Source: Alphaproteobacteria bacterium (GTDB taxonomy: Bacteria > Pseudomonadota > Alphaproteobacteria > SMXP01). Taken from it: a stretch of 5,966 nt of DNA. Under the pieces are notes generated by a model. It searched no databases. It was given only the letters and a program-made list of their open reading frames with translations, and was not told the origin of the DNA. Shown here piece by piece: positions 1 to 5,672 of this stretch. How positions within the stretch are numbered: the stretch's first letter is position 1; every line of letters begins with the position of its first letter. The position numbers and the translations under genes are program-made. The stretch is taken from assembly GCA_028280675.1 (NCBI GenBank), contig JANQLI010000335.1:1-5966 (forward strand), in the 5' to 3' direction.

Positions 1-678
1 GCCGTGAACCGGGACGCACCAGGTCTAATGGCCGCCGCCTGCGCGGAACGAGACATTCCTTTTCTGCATATCTCCACGGACTATGTGTTCGATGGCGAGA
101 AGGCGAGCGCCTATCACGAAGACGATCGCATCAACCCGCAAAGCAGCTATGGCCGCAGCAAGGCGGAAGGCGAAGAGGCCGTCCGCGCCGCCACGGCACA
201 GCACATCATTCTTCGGACAGCTTGGGTCTATAGCCCTTATGGGGGGAATTTCGTCAAAACCATGCTGCGCCTTGGGGCCGAGCGGGACGAGCTGAATGTC
301 GTTCATGACCAGCGCGGTTGCCCAACCTCCGCCGCTGAAATCGCGCGCACGCTCGCGGCTGTCGCCCAACATATCTTGAGCGGAGCGGACACAGCCTATG
401 GCACCTACCATTATGGCGGCAGCCAAGCTATGAGCTGGTATGACTTTGCCCGGGCGATCTTCGAAGAATCCTCAAAAATGGGCGCAAAACCGCCAAAAAT
501 GCTCTGGCCGATCGGCACATCAGAATATCCCACCCCGGCGAAACGGCCGAAAAATTCGGAACTCGACCGCAGCAAAATCTTGGCGGCATTTGACCTGACA
601 CCATCGGACTTTCGCAGCGAATTGCGAGCCTGCCTAACGGCCCTGTTACAGCCTGCGAAAACCCCTGGAAATCCTTAA
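1..678 (+). CDS. rfbD: dTDP-4-dehydrorhamnose reductase, 5'-truncated by the window edge
   Basis: This NAD(P)H-dependent short-chain-type reductase makes dTDP-L-rhamnose, the last step of the dTDP-rhamnose pathway for cell-surface polysaccharide, in the cytoplasm. The frame is open from base 1 and reads AVNRD..., matching the interior of the family, so the N-terminal Rossmann glycine motif (about 70 residues) lies upstream and the ATG codons near position 28 are internal. Visible family motifs are STDYVFDG (window residues 25-32), the catalytic YxxxK as YGRSK (50-54), RTAWVYSPYGGNFVKTML from residue 71, and DQRGCPTSAAEIA (about 103-115). It ends in TAA at 676-678, 225 codons into the window, against a usual length near 290-300. 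No terminator is evident before the rplU promoter 33 bases further on. Assignment to the RmlD/RfbD family is secure; a different sugar-nucleotide reductase of the same family is a minor alternative. Confidence 0.93.
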   Translation, partial: AVNRDAPGLMAAACAERDIPFLHISTDYVFDGEKASAYHEDDRINPQSSYGRSKAEGEEAVRAATAQHIILRTAWVYSPYGGNFVKTMLRLGAERDELNVVHDQRGCPTSAAEIARTLAAVAQHILSGADTAYGTYHYGGSQAMSWYDFARAIFEESSKMGAKPPKMLWPIGTSEYPTPAKRPKNSELDRSKILAAFDLTPSDFRSELRACLTALLQPAKTPGNP

Positions 679-711
679 TTTTCCGGGATGTCGAACGCCC
701 CGATTTGGCGC

Positions 712-739
712 TTGACAGGGGCCGCGCGAGAAGTATATT
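712..739 (+). promoter_or_regulatory. Sigma70-type promoter for rplU-rpmA
   Basis: A perfect -35 hexamer TTGACA (712-717) is separated by 16 bases from TATATT (734-739), a 5/6 match to the -10 consensus. Transcription would start near 746, giving a leader of about 74 bases before the rplU ATG. The strength of the match suits a highly expressed ribosomal protein operon, and its place between rfbD and rplU separates the two units. Confidence 0.8.
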
Positions 740-762
740 CGCGGCTTCGCCAAACAGCGTAT

Positions 763-799
763 GCGGTCCCGCCTCACACATGAGGGGCGTGCGGGCTGC
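763..799 (+). promoter_or_regulatory. Long hairpin in the rplU leader
   Basis: The leader RNA between the predicted transcription start and rplU can fold into one extended hairpin. The lower arm pairs GCGG(t)CCCG at 763-771 with CGGGCTGC at 792-799, with one bulged U and one G-U pair. The upper stem pairs CCTCA (772-776) with TGAGG (781-785) around a CACA loop, leaving an asymmetric internal bulge at 786-791. Ribosomal protein leaders often carry structures bound by their own product, so an L21 autoregulatory site is a reasonable inference, but nothing here proves it. It has no U-tract, so it is not a terminator. Confidence 0.5.
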
Positions 800-819
800 C
801 AAGAAATGGAATGAACCCC

Positions 820-1209
820 ATGTTTGCAGTAATCAAGACAGGCGGCAAGCAGTACAAAGTCGCCAAAGATGACATTATCAAGGTCGAAAAACTGGCTGGG
901 GAAGCCGGTGACACAATCGAATTTAAAGACGTGCTGATGGTCGGCGGCGCCAAAGACGATGGCAGCGACGCAACCGTGGGCACGCCTCTTGTGGCTGGCG
1001 CGAGCGTCAAAGCGGAAGTGCTTGAGCAAGGCCGCGGCGACAAAATTATCGTGTTCAAGAAAAAGCGCCGTCATAACTACCGCCGCAAAAAAGGACACCG
1101 CCAAGATCTGACCGTGGTCAAGATTCTGGATATTAAAGGCAAGAAAGCTGCGCCCAAAAAAGCAGCCGCGAAAAAAGCCGCCCCAAAAGCGGACGCTGAG
1201 GAGAAGTAA
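820..1209 (+). CDS. rplU: 50S ribosomal protein L21
   Basis: L21 binds 23S rRNA in the large subunit. The 129-residue product starts with the family hallmark MFAVIKTGGKQYKV and has the conserved basic stretch KKRRHNYRRKKGHRQ at residues 81-95. I chose ATG 820 because it gives this canonical N-terminus; an in-frame ATG at 811 would only add MNP. A GGA at 808-810 is the only weak ribosome binding site. From about residue 107 the protein runs into a Lys/Ala-rich tail (KKAAPKKAAAKKAAPK) ending in acidic DAEEK. That tail takes it past the roughly 103 residues of the Escherichia coli protein; such extensions are common in alphaproteobacterial L21 and probably contact rRNA. Only three bases separate its TAA from rpmA. 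Confidence 0.97.
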   Translation: MFAVIKTGGKQYKVAKDDIIKVEKLAGEAGDTIEFKDVLMVGGAKDDGSDATVGTPLVAGASVKAEVLEQGRGDKIIVFKKKRRHNYRRKKGHRQDLTVVKILDIKGKKAAPKKAAAKKAAPKADAEEK

Positions 1210-1212
1210 GTC

Positions 1213-1476
1213 ATGGCACATAAGAAAGCAGGCGGGTCATCCCGAAACGGACGTGATTCAGCGGGCCGCCGCCTTGGCGTGAAAAAATTCGGTGGCGAAA
1301 GCGTCATCCCTGGCAACATCATTCTGCGTCAGCGGGGCACTAAATGGCACCCCGGCGATAATGTTGGCATGGGCAAAGACCACACCATCTTCGCCAAAGT
1401 CGAAGGCAACGTGCAGTTTAAAACCAAGCGTGGCGGCCGGACTTATGTCTCCGTCATGCCGTCAGACGTCAAGTAA
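1213..1476 (+). CDS. rpmA: 50S ribosomal protein L27
   Basis: L27 sits near the peptidyl transferase centre of the 50S subunit, where its flexible N-terminus reaches toward the tRNA ends. The 87-residue protein begins MAHKKAGGSSRNGRDS and continues with GRRLGVKKFGGE, GNIILRQRGTKWHPG and GRTYVSVMP, all standard for the family and the usual length. There is no N-terminal leader of the Firmicutes type that needs protease removal. A strong Shine-Dalgarno GAGGAG (1198-1203) lies inside the last codons of rplU, nine bases before the ATG, so the two genes are surely co-transcribed and probably coupled. It is followed by the terminator at 1530-1559. Confidence 0.98.
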   Translation: MAHKKAGGSSRNGRDSAGRRLGVKKFGGESVIPGNIILRQRGTKWHPGDNVGMGKDHTIFAKVEGNVQFKTKRGGRTYVSVMPSDVK

Positions 1477-1511
1477 CGCGGTGACATATGACCGCGATCA
1501 CCTGCGGTCAT
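1477..1511 (+). other. Two overlapping, mutually exclusive hairpins after rpmA
   Basis: The segment ACCGCG (1491-1496) can pair upstream with CGCGGT (1477-1482, loop of 8). As part of ATGACCGC (1488-1495) it can instead pair downstream with GCGGTCAT (1504-1511, 8 bp, loop of 8). Only one of the two can form at a time. They sit directly between the rpmA stop and the terminator. They may be just 3'-end structure; a switching role is speculation. Confidence 0.4.
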
Positions 1512-1529
1512 CTTGAGACAGTTTATGTG

Positions 1530-1559
1530 AAGGGAGATGGATCGCCATCTCCCTTTTTT
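1530..1559 (+). terminator. Rho-independent terminator after rpmA
   Basis: A perfect 11-bp stem pairs AAGGGAGATGG (1530-1540) with CCATCTCCCTT (1545-1555) around an ATCG loop. It runs into six T residues (1554-1559). This is a textbook intrinsic terminator for the rplU-rpmA transcript. Its position also argues against any translation start for the downstream acetyltransferase before 1560. Confidence 0.93.
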
Positions 1560-1586
1560 CATGGGACTGGCGCATCCGCAAAGACA

Positions 1587-2147
1587 ATGACAGAGCATTT
1601 GTCAGAGATAATTTTAACAACTGAGCGATTGACGCTGAAATCTATCGATGATGGCGACATCATCTGGGTGAGTGAGCTTCTCAATAATTTTGAAATCGCC
1701 AAATATTTGGAAAGAGTGCCTCACCCTTATCATCACAATGATGCACGTGATTTCATTTCTAAGGTTAATGCAATACCCGAAGACAATTATGTCTTCACAA
1801 TTTCAGTTGAAAGCCCCGTAGGCGTTATTGGTCTACATAATATGAAGGATGGCTGGGAGCTGGGCTATTGGATCGGCCAACCTTATTGGGGCCATGGCTT
1901 TGCCACAGAGGCCGCTAAGGCCGTCACAAGCTTCGCGTTTGAGCGTATTGGCATCAATGAATTGGTTGCAGGCCACTATATTGATAATGCGCCTTCTGGT
2001 AAGGTCTTGAAAAAAGTTGGCTTTCAGTACACCAACACTATCGAAAGCCGGGACTGTCTTGCGCGTGGACATCAAACAGGGTGTCATCGTTTGATCCTCA
2101 CGCAAGAACAGTGGCGTCACATGCAGCAAGCGGAAACAACATCGTGA
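1587..2147 (+). CDS. GNAT-family N-acetyltransferase (RimJ/RimL-like)
   Basis: This is a 186-residue acetyl-CoA-dependent N-acetyltransferase of the Acetyltransf_3 / RimJ-RimL type; the substrate cannot be read from the sequence. It opens with ILTTERLTLKSI (residues 9-20), the usual first strand. It has LGYWIGQPYWGHGFATEA (92-109), holding the acetyl-CoA pyrophosphate-binding motif A as Q98-x-x-W-G102-x-G104, and then N134-x-x-S137 and VLKKVGFQY (140-148), the usual C-terminal strand-helix signature. I chose ATG 1587 because the frame's earlier ATG (1488) would put the terminator hairpin inside the gene and add sequence unlike the family. No good ribosome binding site precedes 1587. An acetyltransferase between rpmA and obgE is common in alphaproteobacteria. 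Its first half is poorer in G+C than its neighbours. Its stop overlaps the obgE GTG start. Confidence 0.88.
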   Translation: MTEHLSEIILTTERLTLKSIDDGDIIWVSELLNNFEIAKYLERVPHPYHHNDARDFISKVNAIPEDNYVFTISVESPVGVIGLHNMKDGWELGYWIGQPYWGHGFATEAAKAVTSFAFERIGINELVAGHYIDNAPSGKVLKKVGFQYTNTIESRDCLARGHQTGCHRLILTQEQWRHMQQAETTS

Positions 2148-3187
2148 AATTCCTCGACCAGGCGAAAGTATTTGTCAAAAGCGGCGGCGGCGGTGCTGGC
2201 TGCATCAGCTTTCGCCGTGAAAAATACGTCGAGTTTGGCGGCCCTGATGGCGGTGATGGCGGCCGCGGCGGCGACGTGTGGGCGGAATGCGTCTCTGGGC
2301 TCAACACCCTCATTGATTATCGCTACCAACAACACTTCAAAGCGGGCAAAGGCACCCATGGCATGGGAAAAAACCGCCACGGCGCGAAAGGCGATGACGT
2401 TGTTATGGCATTGCCTGTCGGCACACAAATTTTCGAAGAGGATGATGAAACGCTGATCGCCGACCTTACCGAAGTGGGGCAGCGCGTTCTCCTGGCCAAA
2501 GGCGGCAATGGCGGTTTCGGAAACGCTTATTTTAAAAGCTCAACCAACCAAGCCCCGCGCCAAGCCAATCCCGGCCAAGACCCGGAAGAACGCTGGCTGT
2601 GGTTTCGCCTCAAACTGATCGCCGATGCCGGTCTGGTGGGGTTGCCAAATGCTGGCAAGTCAACATTTCTCTCGGTCGTCAGCCGCGCACAGCCGAAAAT
2701 TGCCGATTACCCGTTCACCACATTAACGCCGCAACTTGGTGTCGTTTACGTGGATGGGCGTGAGTTTGTGCTTGCTGATATTCCTGGCCTCATTGAAGGC
2801 GCGCATGAAGGCGCAGGGCTGGGCGATAAGTTCCTCGGCCATGTCGAGCGCTGCGCCACACTTTTGCACTTGGTTGATGGCACCGCAGACGATGTGGCAA
2901 GCGATTACCACACCATCCGCGCAGAATTGGTGGCGTACGGCCATGGCCTTGCTGACAAAAAATGTATTCTTGCGCTCAATAAATGCGATGCCCTGGATGA
3001 GGATGCGATACACGAAAAGCTGGCGATCTTGCGCGCCGCCCATGATGGGCCTGTGTACCAGCTCTCTGCGGCAACGCATCAGGGAACGGAAGATGTTAAC
3101 CGTGCGCTCCTCAAGAATATTGATGCAATGCGCGATCAGGAAGAACGCGACGCCCTTGGCCCACAAGACACAACGTGGCAACCATGA
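2144..3187 (+). CDS. obgE: Obg-family GTPase, 50S assembly factor
   Basis: Obg/CgtA binds the 50S subunit during late assembly and links ribosome status to growth and the stringent response. With the GTG start at 2144 the protein is 347 residues and begins M-KFLDQAKVFV, the canonical opening; an in-frame ATG at 2081 would lie inside the acetyltransferase gene and add a non-homologous N-terminus. Residues 1-158 form the glycine-rich Obg fold (GGPDGGDGGRGGDV at 32-45, KGGNGGFGN at 119-127). The G domain follows: G1 GLPNAGKST (166-174), G2 in PFTTLTP (190-196), G3 DIPG (212-215), G4 NKCD (279-282) and G5 SAA (308-310). It ends soon after G5, so no OCT or long acidic tail is present. The start overlaps the upstream stop as GTGA (2144-2147), pointing to translational coupling. 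All nucleotide-binding residues look intact. Confidence 0.96.
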   Translation: MKFLDQAKVFVKSGGGGAGCISFRREKYVEFGGPDGGDGGRGGDVWAECVSGLNTLIDYRYQQHFKAGKGTHGMGKNRHGAKGDDVVMALPVGTQIFEEDDETLIADLTEVGQRVLLAKGGNGGFGNAYFKSSTNQAPRQANPGQDPEERWLWFRLKLIADAGLVGLPNAGKSTFLSVVSRAQPKIADYPFTTLTPQLGVVYVDGREFVLADIPGLIEGAHEGAGLGDKFLGHVERCATLLHLVDGTADDVASDYHTIRAELVAYGHGLADKKCILALNKCDALDEDAIHEKLAILRAAHDGPVYQLSAATHQGTEDVNRALLKNIDAMRDQEERDALGPQDTTWQP

Positions 3188-3201
3188 AAGTTTATAAGTA
3201 A
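3184..3201 (+). other. Five-residue mini-ORF bridging obgE and proB
   Basis: An ATG at 3184 overlaps the obgE stop as ATGA and reads MKVYK before TAA at 3199-3201, whose last A is the first base of the proB ATG. It links the two genes by two stop/start overlaps. It may be a coupling device, a relict of an earlier proB start, or chance; nothing shows that it is translated. Confidence 0.25.
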
Positions 3202-4367
3202 TGAATGAAATATCTCATATTCTTGCTAACGTACACGAGGCCAAACGGATAATCGTGAAGATTGGCTCATCTTTACTTGTTAATAAACAAACCAATAAAA
3301 TAAACACCACATGGCTGAAATCGTTAGCTGAAGATATAAAAGATTATCACCGAAAAGGACGTGAAGTTGCCATTGTATCTTCTGGGGCTATCGCACTCGG
3401 AAGGAGAGCGTTAAATCTTCACAGCGGCATACTCAAACTTGAGGAGAGTCAGGCAGCAGCAGCGGCTGGTCAAATTCACTTAGCGCATGCTTATGAGGAA
3501 ACACTTAAAAAATATAACATTAAAATTGCTCAAAATTTGCTGACCTTTGAAGATTCAGAAAACCGGCGTCGTTATTTAAATGCAAGAAATACACTTGATA
3601 CTTTACTCCGCTTAAAAGCTATCCCAATCATCAACGAGAATGATACCATTGCCACGAATGAAATTCGTTATGGAGACAATGACCGTCTTGCTGCACGAGT
3701 CGCCCAAATGATCAGTGCGGACACTTTAATTCTACTTTCAGATATAGATGGATTATATTCTAGAGACCCTACTCAGCATATCAATGCTACACCAATAAAT
3801 CACGTAATTAAAATTACACCTAAGATTAAAGCTATGGCTGGCAAAGTTAATGCACGGGATGCCTTTCGTATGGGATCAGGTGGGATGGTTACCAAAATTC
3901 AAGCTGCATCAATTTGCATGGATGCAGGTTGTAGAATGGTTATTGCCGATGGACGTATAAACAACCCTTTAAAAGCTATCGAAGATGTATCTAGGCGCCA
4001 AACTTGGTTTCTACCAAAAATAAAACCAAAAGCCGCGCGCAAGCAATGGATTGCAGGCTCTTTGAAACGCGACGGCATCATTGTGATTGATGATGGCGCT
4101 GTGAACGCGCTGAAGAAAGGCAAAAGCCTGCTGCCAGCGGGCGTCATACATGTGGACGGCAGCTTCGAACGCGGTGACACCGTGTCTATTCAAGATAAAC
4201 AGGGCCATGAACTCGCGTGCGGTTTGAGCGCCTATTCCAGCGAAGACGCAAGCAAAATCAAAGGCTATAAGAGCGAGGACATAGAAGACGTGCTTGGCTA
4301 TAAAGGACGCAGCGCCATGGTGCATGCCAATGACCTTGCCCTGCGCGCACAGGATGAAGACGAGTAA
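3201..4367 (+). CDS. proB: Glutamate 5-kinase, with a compositionally chimeric gene
   Basis: ProB phosphorylates L-glutamate with ATP to glutamyl 5-phosphate, the first and usually proline-inhibited step of proline synthesis. The 388-residue protein has an amino-acid kinase domain followed by a C-terminal PUA domain. The kinase shows IVKIGSSLL (18-26), VSSGAIALGRRAL (59-71), RRRYLNARNTLDTLL (122-136), NENDTIATNEIRYGDNDRLAAR (from 145) and MGSGGMVTKIQAA (224-236). The PUA part begins near RKQWIAGSL (280-288) and includes GKSLLPAGV (307-315). All expected kinase motifs look intact. I chose ATG 3201 for its fit to the family opening; the ribosome binding site is weak (GAAAG, 3186-3190). Codons 1 to about 273 are AT-rich (about 39% G+C by hand count) while the PUA part is about 53%, like the flanking genes, which suggests intragenic recombination. 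proA follows after one base. Confidence 0.95.
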   Translation: MNEISHILANVHEAKRIIVKIGSSLLVNKQTNKINTTWLKSLAEDIKDYHRKGREVAIVSSGAIALGRRALNLHSGILKLEESQAAAAAGQIHLAHAYEETLKKYNIKIAQNLLTFEDSENRRRYLNARNTLDTLLRLKAIPIINENDTIATNEIRYGDNDRLAARVAQMISADTLILLSDIDGLYSRDPTQHINATPINHVIKITPKIKAMAGKVNARDAFRMGSGGMVTKIQAASICMDAGCRMVIADGRINNPLKAIEDVSRRQTWFLPKIKPKAARKQWIAGSLKRDGIIVIDDGAVNALKKGKSLLPAGVIHVDGSFERGDTVSIQDKQGHELACGLSAYSSEDASKIKGYKSEDIEDVLGYKGRSAMVHANDLALRAQDEDE

Positions 4368-4398
4368 GATGAAGACGCGTAAAACGAAGACTGAGACA
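4354..4398 (+). repeat. 15-bp tandem repeat across the proB/proA junction
   Basis: ATGAAGACGAGTAAG (4354-4368) is followed at once by ATGAAGACGCGTAAA (4369-4383), identical at 13 of 15 positions, and then by a more degenerate copy, ACGAAGACTGAGACA (4384-4398). The first copy carries the proB stop, and the second begins with the proA start codon. In the proA frame the copies read MKTSK, MKTRK and TKTET, so the repeat duplicates a possible start codon. Confidence 0.7.
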
Positions 4399-5658
4399 GA
4401 AAACATTCAGGCCTTGATGCAAGGCATGGGACAGCACGCACGCCAGGCCGCCGCCGCGCTTGCCGTTGCCACGGGTGAGACAAAAACCACAGCCCTGCAC
4501 GCAATGGCGACAGCCATTCGCGCACAAAAGGACGGTATTCTGGCGGCCAATGCAAAAGATGTCGCCGCCGCAAAAGAAAACGGCATCTCAAGCGCGTTTC
4601 TCGATCGTTTGATCTTGGATGAAGCGCGCATCGACGCAATGGCGCAAGGCGTCGAATCCATCGCTGCATTGTCCGATCCTGTTGGCGACATCATCACTGA
4701 TTGGCGCCGGCCAAATGGTTTGCATATTTCGCGTGTGCGCGTGCCTTTGGGTGTGATTGGCATTATTTATGAAAGCCGCCCAAATGTGACGGCGGATGCA
4801 GGCGCGCTGTGTTTGAAAGCAGGCAATGCTGTTATTTTGCGCGGCGGATCGGAAAGCTTTTATTCGTCGCGTGCAATACATGCCTGCCTCACAACGGGCT
4901 TGCGTGAAGCCGGGTTGCCCGAAACTGCCATTCAATTGATCCCGACAACGGATCGCGCGGCTGTCGGCGCCCTTCTCAAAGATATGACAGATTATGTTGA
5001 TGTGATCGTTCCACGCGGCGGCAAAAGCTTGATTGAACGGGTGCAAACCGAAGCGCGCGTGCCGGTGCTCGCGCATCTCGAAGGGCTATGTCATACCTAT
5101 ATCGATGGCGCGGCCGAGCTTGAAATGGCCAAAGACATTACCGTCAATGCCAAAATGCGCCGCACTGGTATTTGCGGGGCGACCGAAACATTGCTCATTG
5201 ATCGCGCAGTCCTTGCTTCGCACTTGCCGCCGATTGCTGATGCGTTGATCGCCGCAGGCTGCGAACTGCGCGGCGATGACGCGTCCCGCGCCATTGATGA
5301 TCGCATTGGCGCTGCCAGCGATGATGATTGGATGACGGAATATCTAGATTCCATTATCTCGATCAAAGTGGTGGAGGGCGTGGAGGGCGCCATTCAACAT
5401 ATCGATCAATATGGCTCTCATCACACCGATTGCATCGTCACCGACAGCGCCGATCACGCAGAGCGTTTTTTGAATGCGGTCGATAGCGCCATTGTCATGC
5501 ACAACACGTCCACACAGTTTGCCGATGGAGGCGAGTTTGGCATGGGCGCAGAGATTGGCATTTCCACAGGCCGCCTGCACAGCCCTGGCCCTGTTGGCGC
5601 AGAGCAACTGACCACATTTAAATATGTTGTGCGCGGCAGCGGACAAACGCGGCCTTAA
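4369..5658 (+). CDS. proA: Glutamate-5-semialdehyde dehydrogenase (gamma-glutamyl phosphate reductase)
   Basis: ProA reduces the ProB product, glutamyl 5-phosphate, with NADPH to glutamate 5-semialdehyde, which cyclises to the proline precursor. From ATG 4369 the protein has 429 residues, close to the usual 415-430. Family motifs are YESRPNVTADAGALCLKAGN (from residue 134), ILRGGSES, DVIVPRGGKSLI, and the catalytic-cysteine region KMRRTGICGATE with Cys269. Further on are GSHHTDCIVT and the C-terminal GEFGMGAEIGISTGRLHSPG ahead of the conserved final LTTFKYVVRG. The start is separated from the proB stop by a single base. An in-frame ATG at 4354 is possible and would overlap proB by 14 bases; neither start has a strong ribosome binding site, so reinitiation after proB is likely. 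The N-terminal MKTRKTKTETEN comes from a tandem repeat and is probably disordered. Homology proper begins near IQALMQGMGQHAR. Confidence 0.95.
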   Translation: MKTRKTKTETENIQALMQGMGQHARQAAAALAVATGETKTTALHAMATAIRAQKDGILAANAKDVAAAKENGISSAFLDRLILDEARIDAMAQGVESIAALSDPVGDIITDWRRPNGLHISRVRVPLGVIGIIYESRPNVTADAGALCLKAGNAVILRGGSESFYSSRAIHACLTTGLREAGLPETAIQLIPTTDRAAVGALLKDMTDYVDVIVPRGGKSLIERVQTEARVPVLAHLEGLCHTYIDGAAELEMAKDITVNAKMRRTGICGATETLLIDRAVLASHLPPIADALIAAGCELRGDDASRAIDDRIGAASDDDWMTEYLDSIISIKVVEGVEGAIQHIDQYGSHHTDCIVTDSADHAERFLNAVDSAIVMHNTSTQFADGGEFGMGAEIGISTGRLHSPGPVGAEQLTTFKYVVRGSGQTRP

Positions 5659-5663
5659 GAATT

Positions 5664-5668
5664 GAGGA
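5664..5668 (+). promoter_or_regulatory. Ribosome binding site that decides the nadD start
   Basis: GAGGA in the 14-base gap after the proA stop is the best Shine-Dalgarno in this part of the window. It lies 4 bases before GTG 5673, whereas the internal ATG at 5724 has no comparable site upstream. This supports the longer form of NadD. Confidence 0.6.
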
Positions 5669-5672
5669 CGAT

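Noticed and set aside
667..683. GGAAA...TTTCC inverted repeat at the end of rfbD as a terminator
   Set aside because: The stem is only about 5 weak pairs with a long loop and no following T-tract.
646..1221. Long open frames on the minus strand across rplU, and similar ones across obgE, proB and proA
   Set aside because: They mirror well-supported + strand genes, cross the rplU promoter and leader in one case, and show no family motifs; they follow from codon bias in GC-rich DNA.
1488..1586. N-terminal extension of the acetyltransferase from ATG 1488
   Set aside because: The extra 33 codons would contain the intrinsic terminator stem and T-tract and the alternative hairpins, and the added residues do not resemble the family; ATG 1587 fits the usual start.
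1519..1586. Promoter starting at TTGAGA (1513-1518) upstream of the acetyltransferase
   Set aside because: No acceptable -10 hexamer occurs 16-18 bases downstream; the expected place is GC-rich terminator stem.
2081..2143. N-terminal extension of Obg from ATG 2081
   Set aside because: It lies wholly inside the acetyltransferase gene in another frame, and the canonical KFLDQAKVFV opening follows directly on GTG 2144.
4294..4368. ProA start at ATG 4294 inside proB
   Set aside because: It would overlap proB by over 70 bases and add a Cys/Met-rich stretch that is simply PUA-domain DNA read in another frame.
5371..5388. Perfect 9-bp tandem repeat GTGGAGGGC inside proA
   Set aside because: It encodes VEGVEG in an ordinary variable loop before AIQHIDQYGSHH; in frame and without apparent effect.
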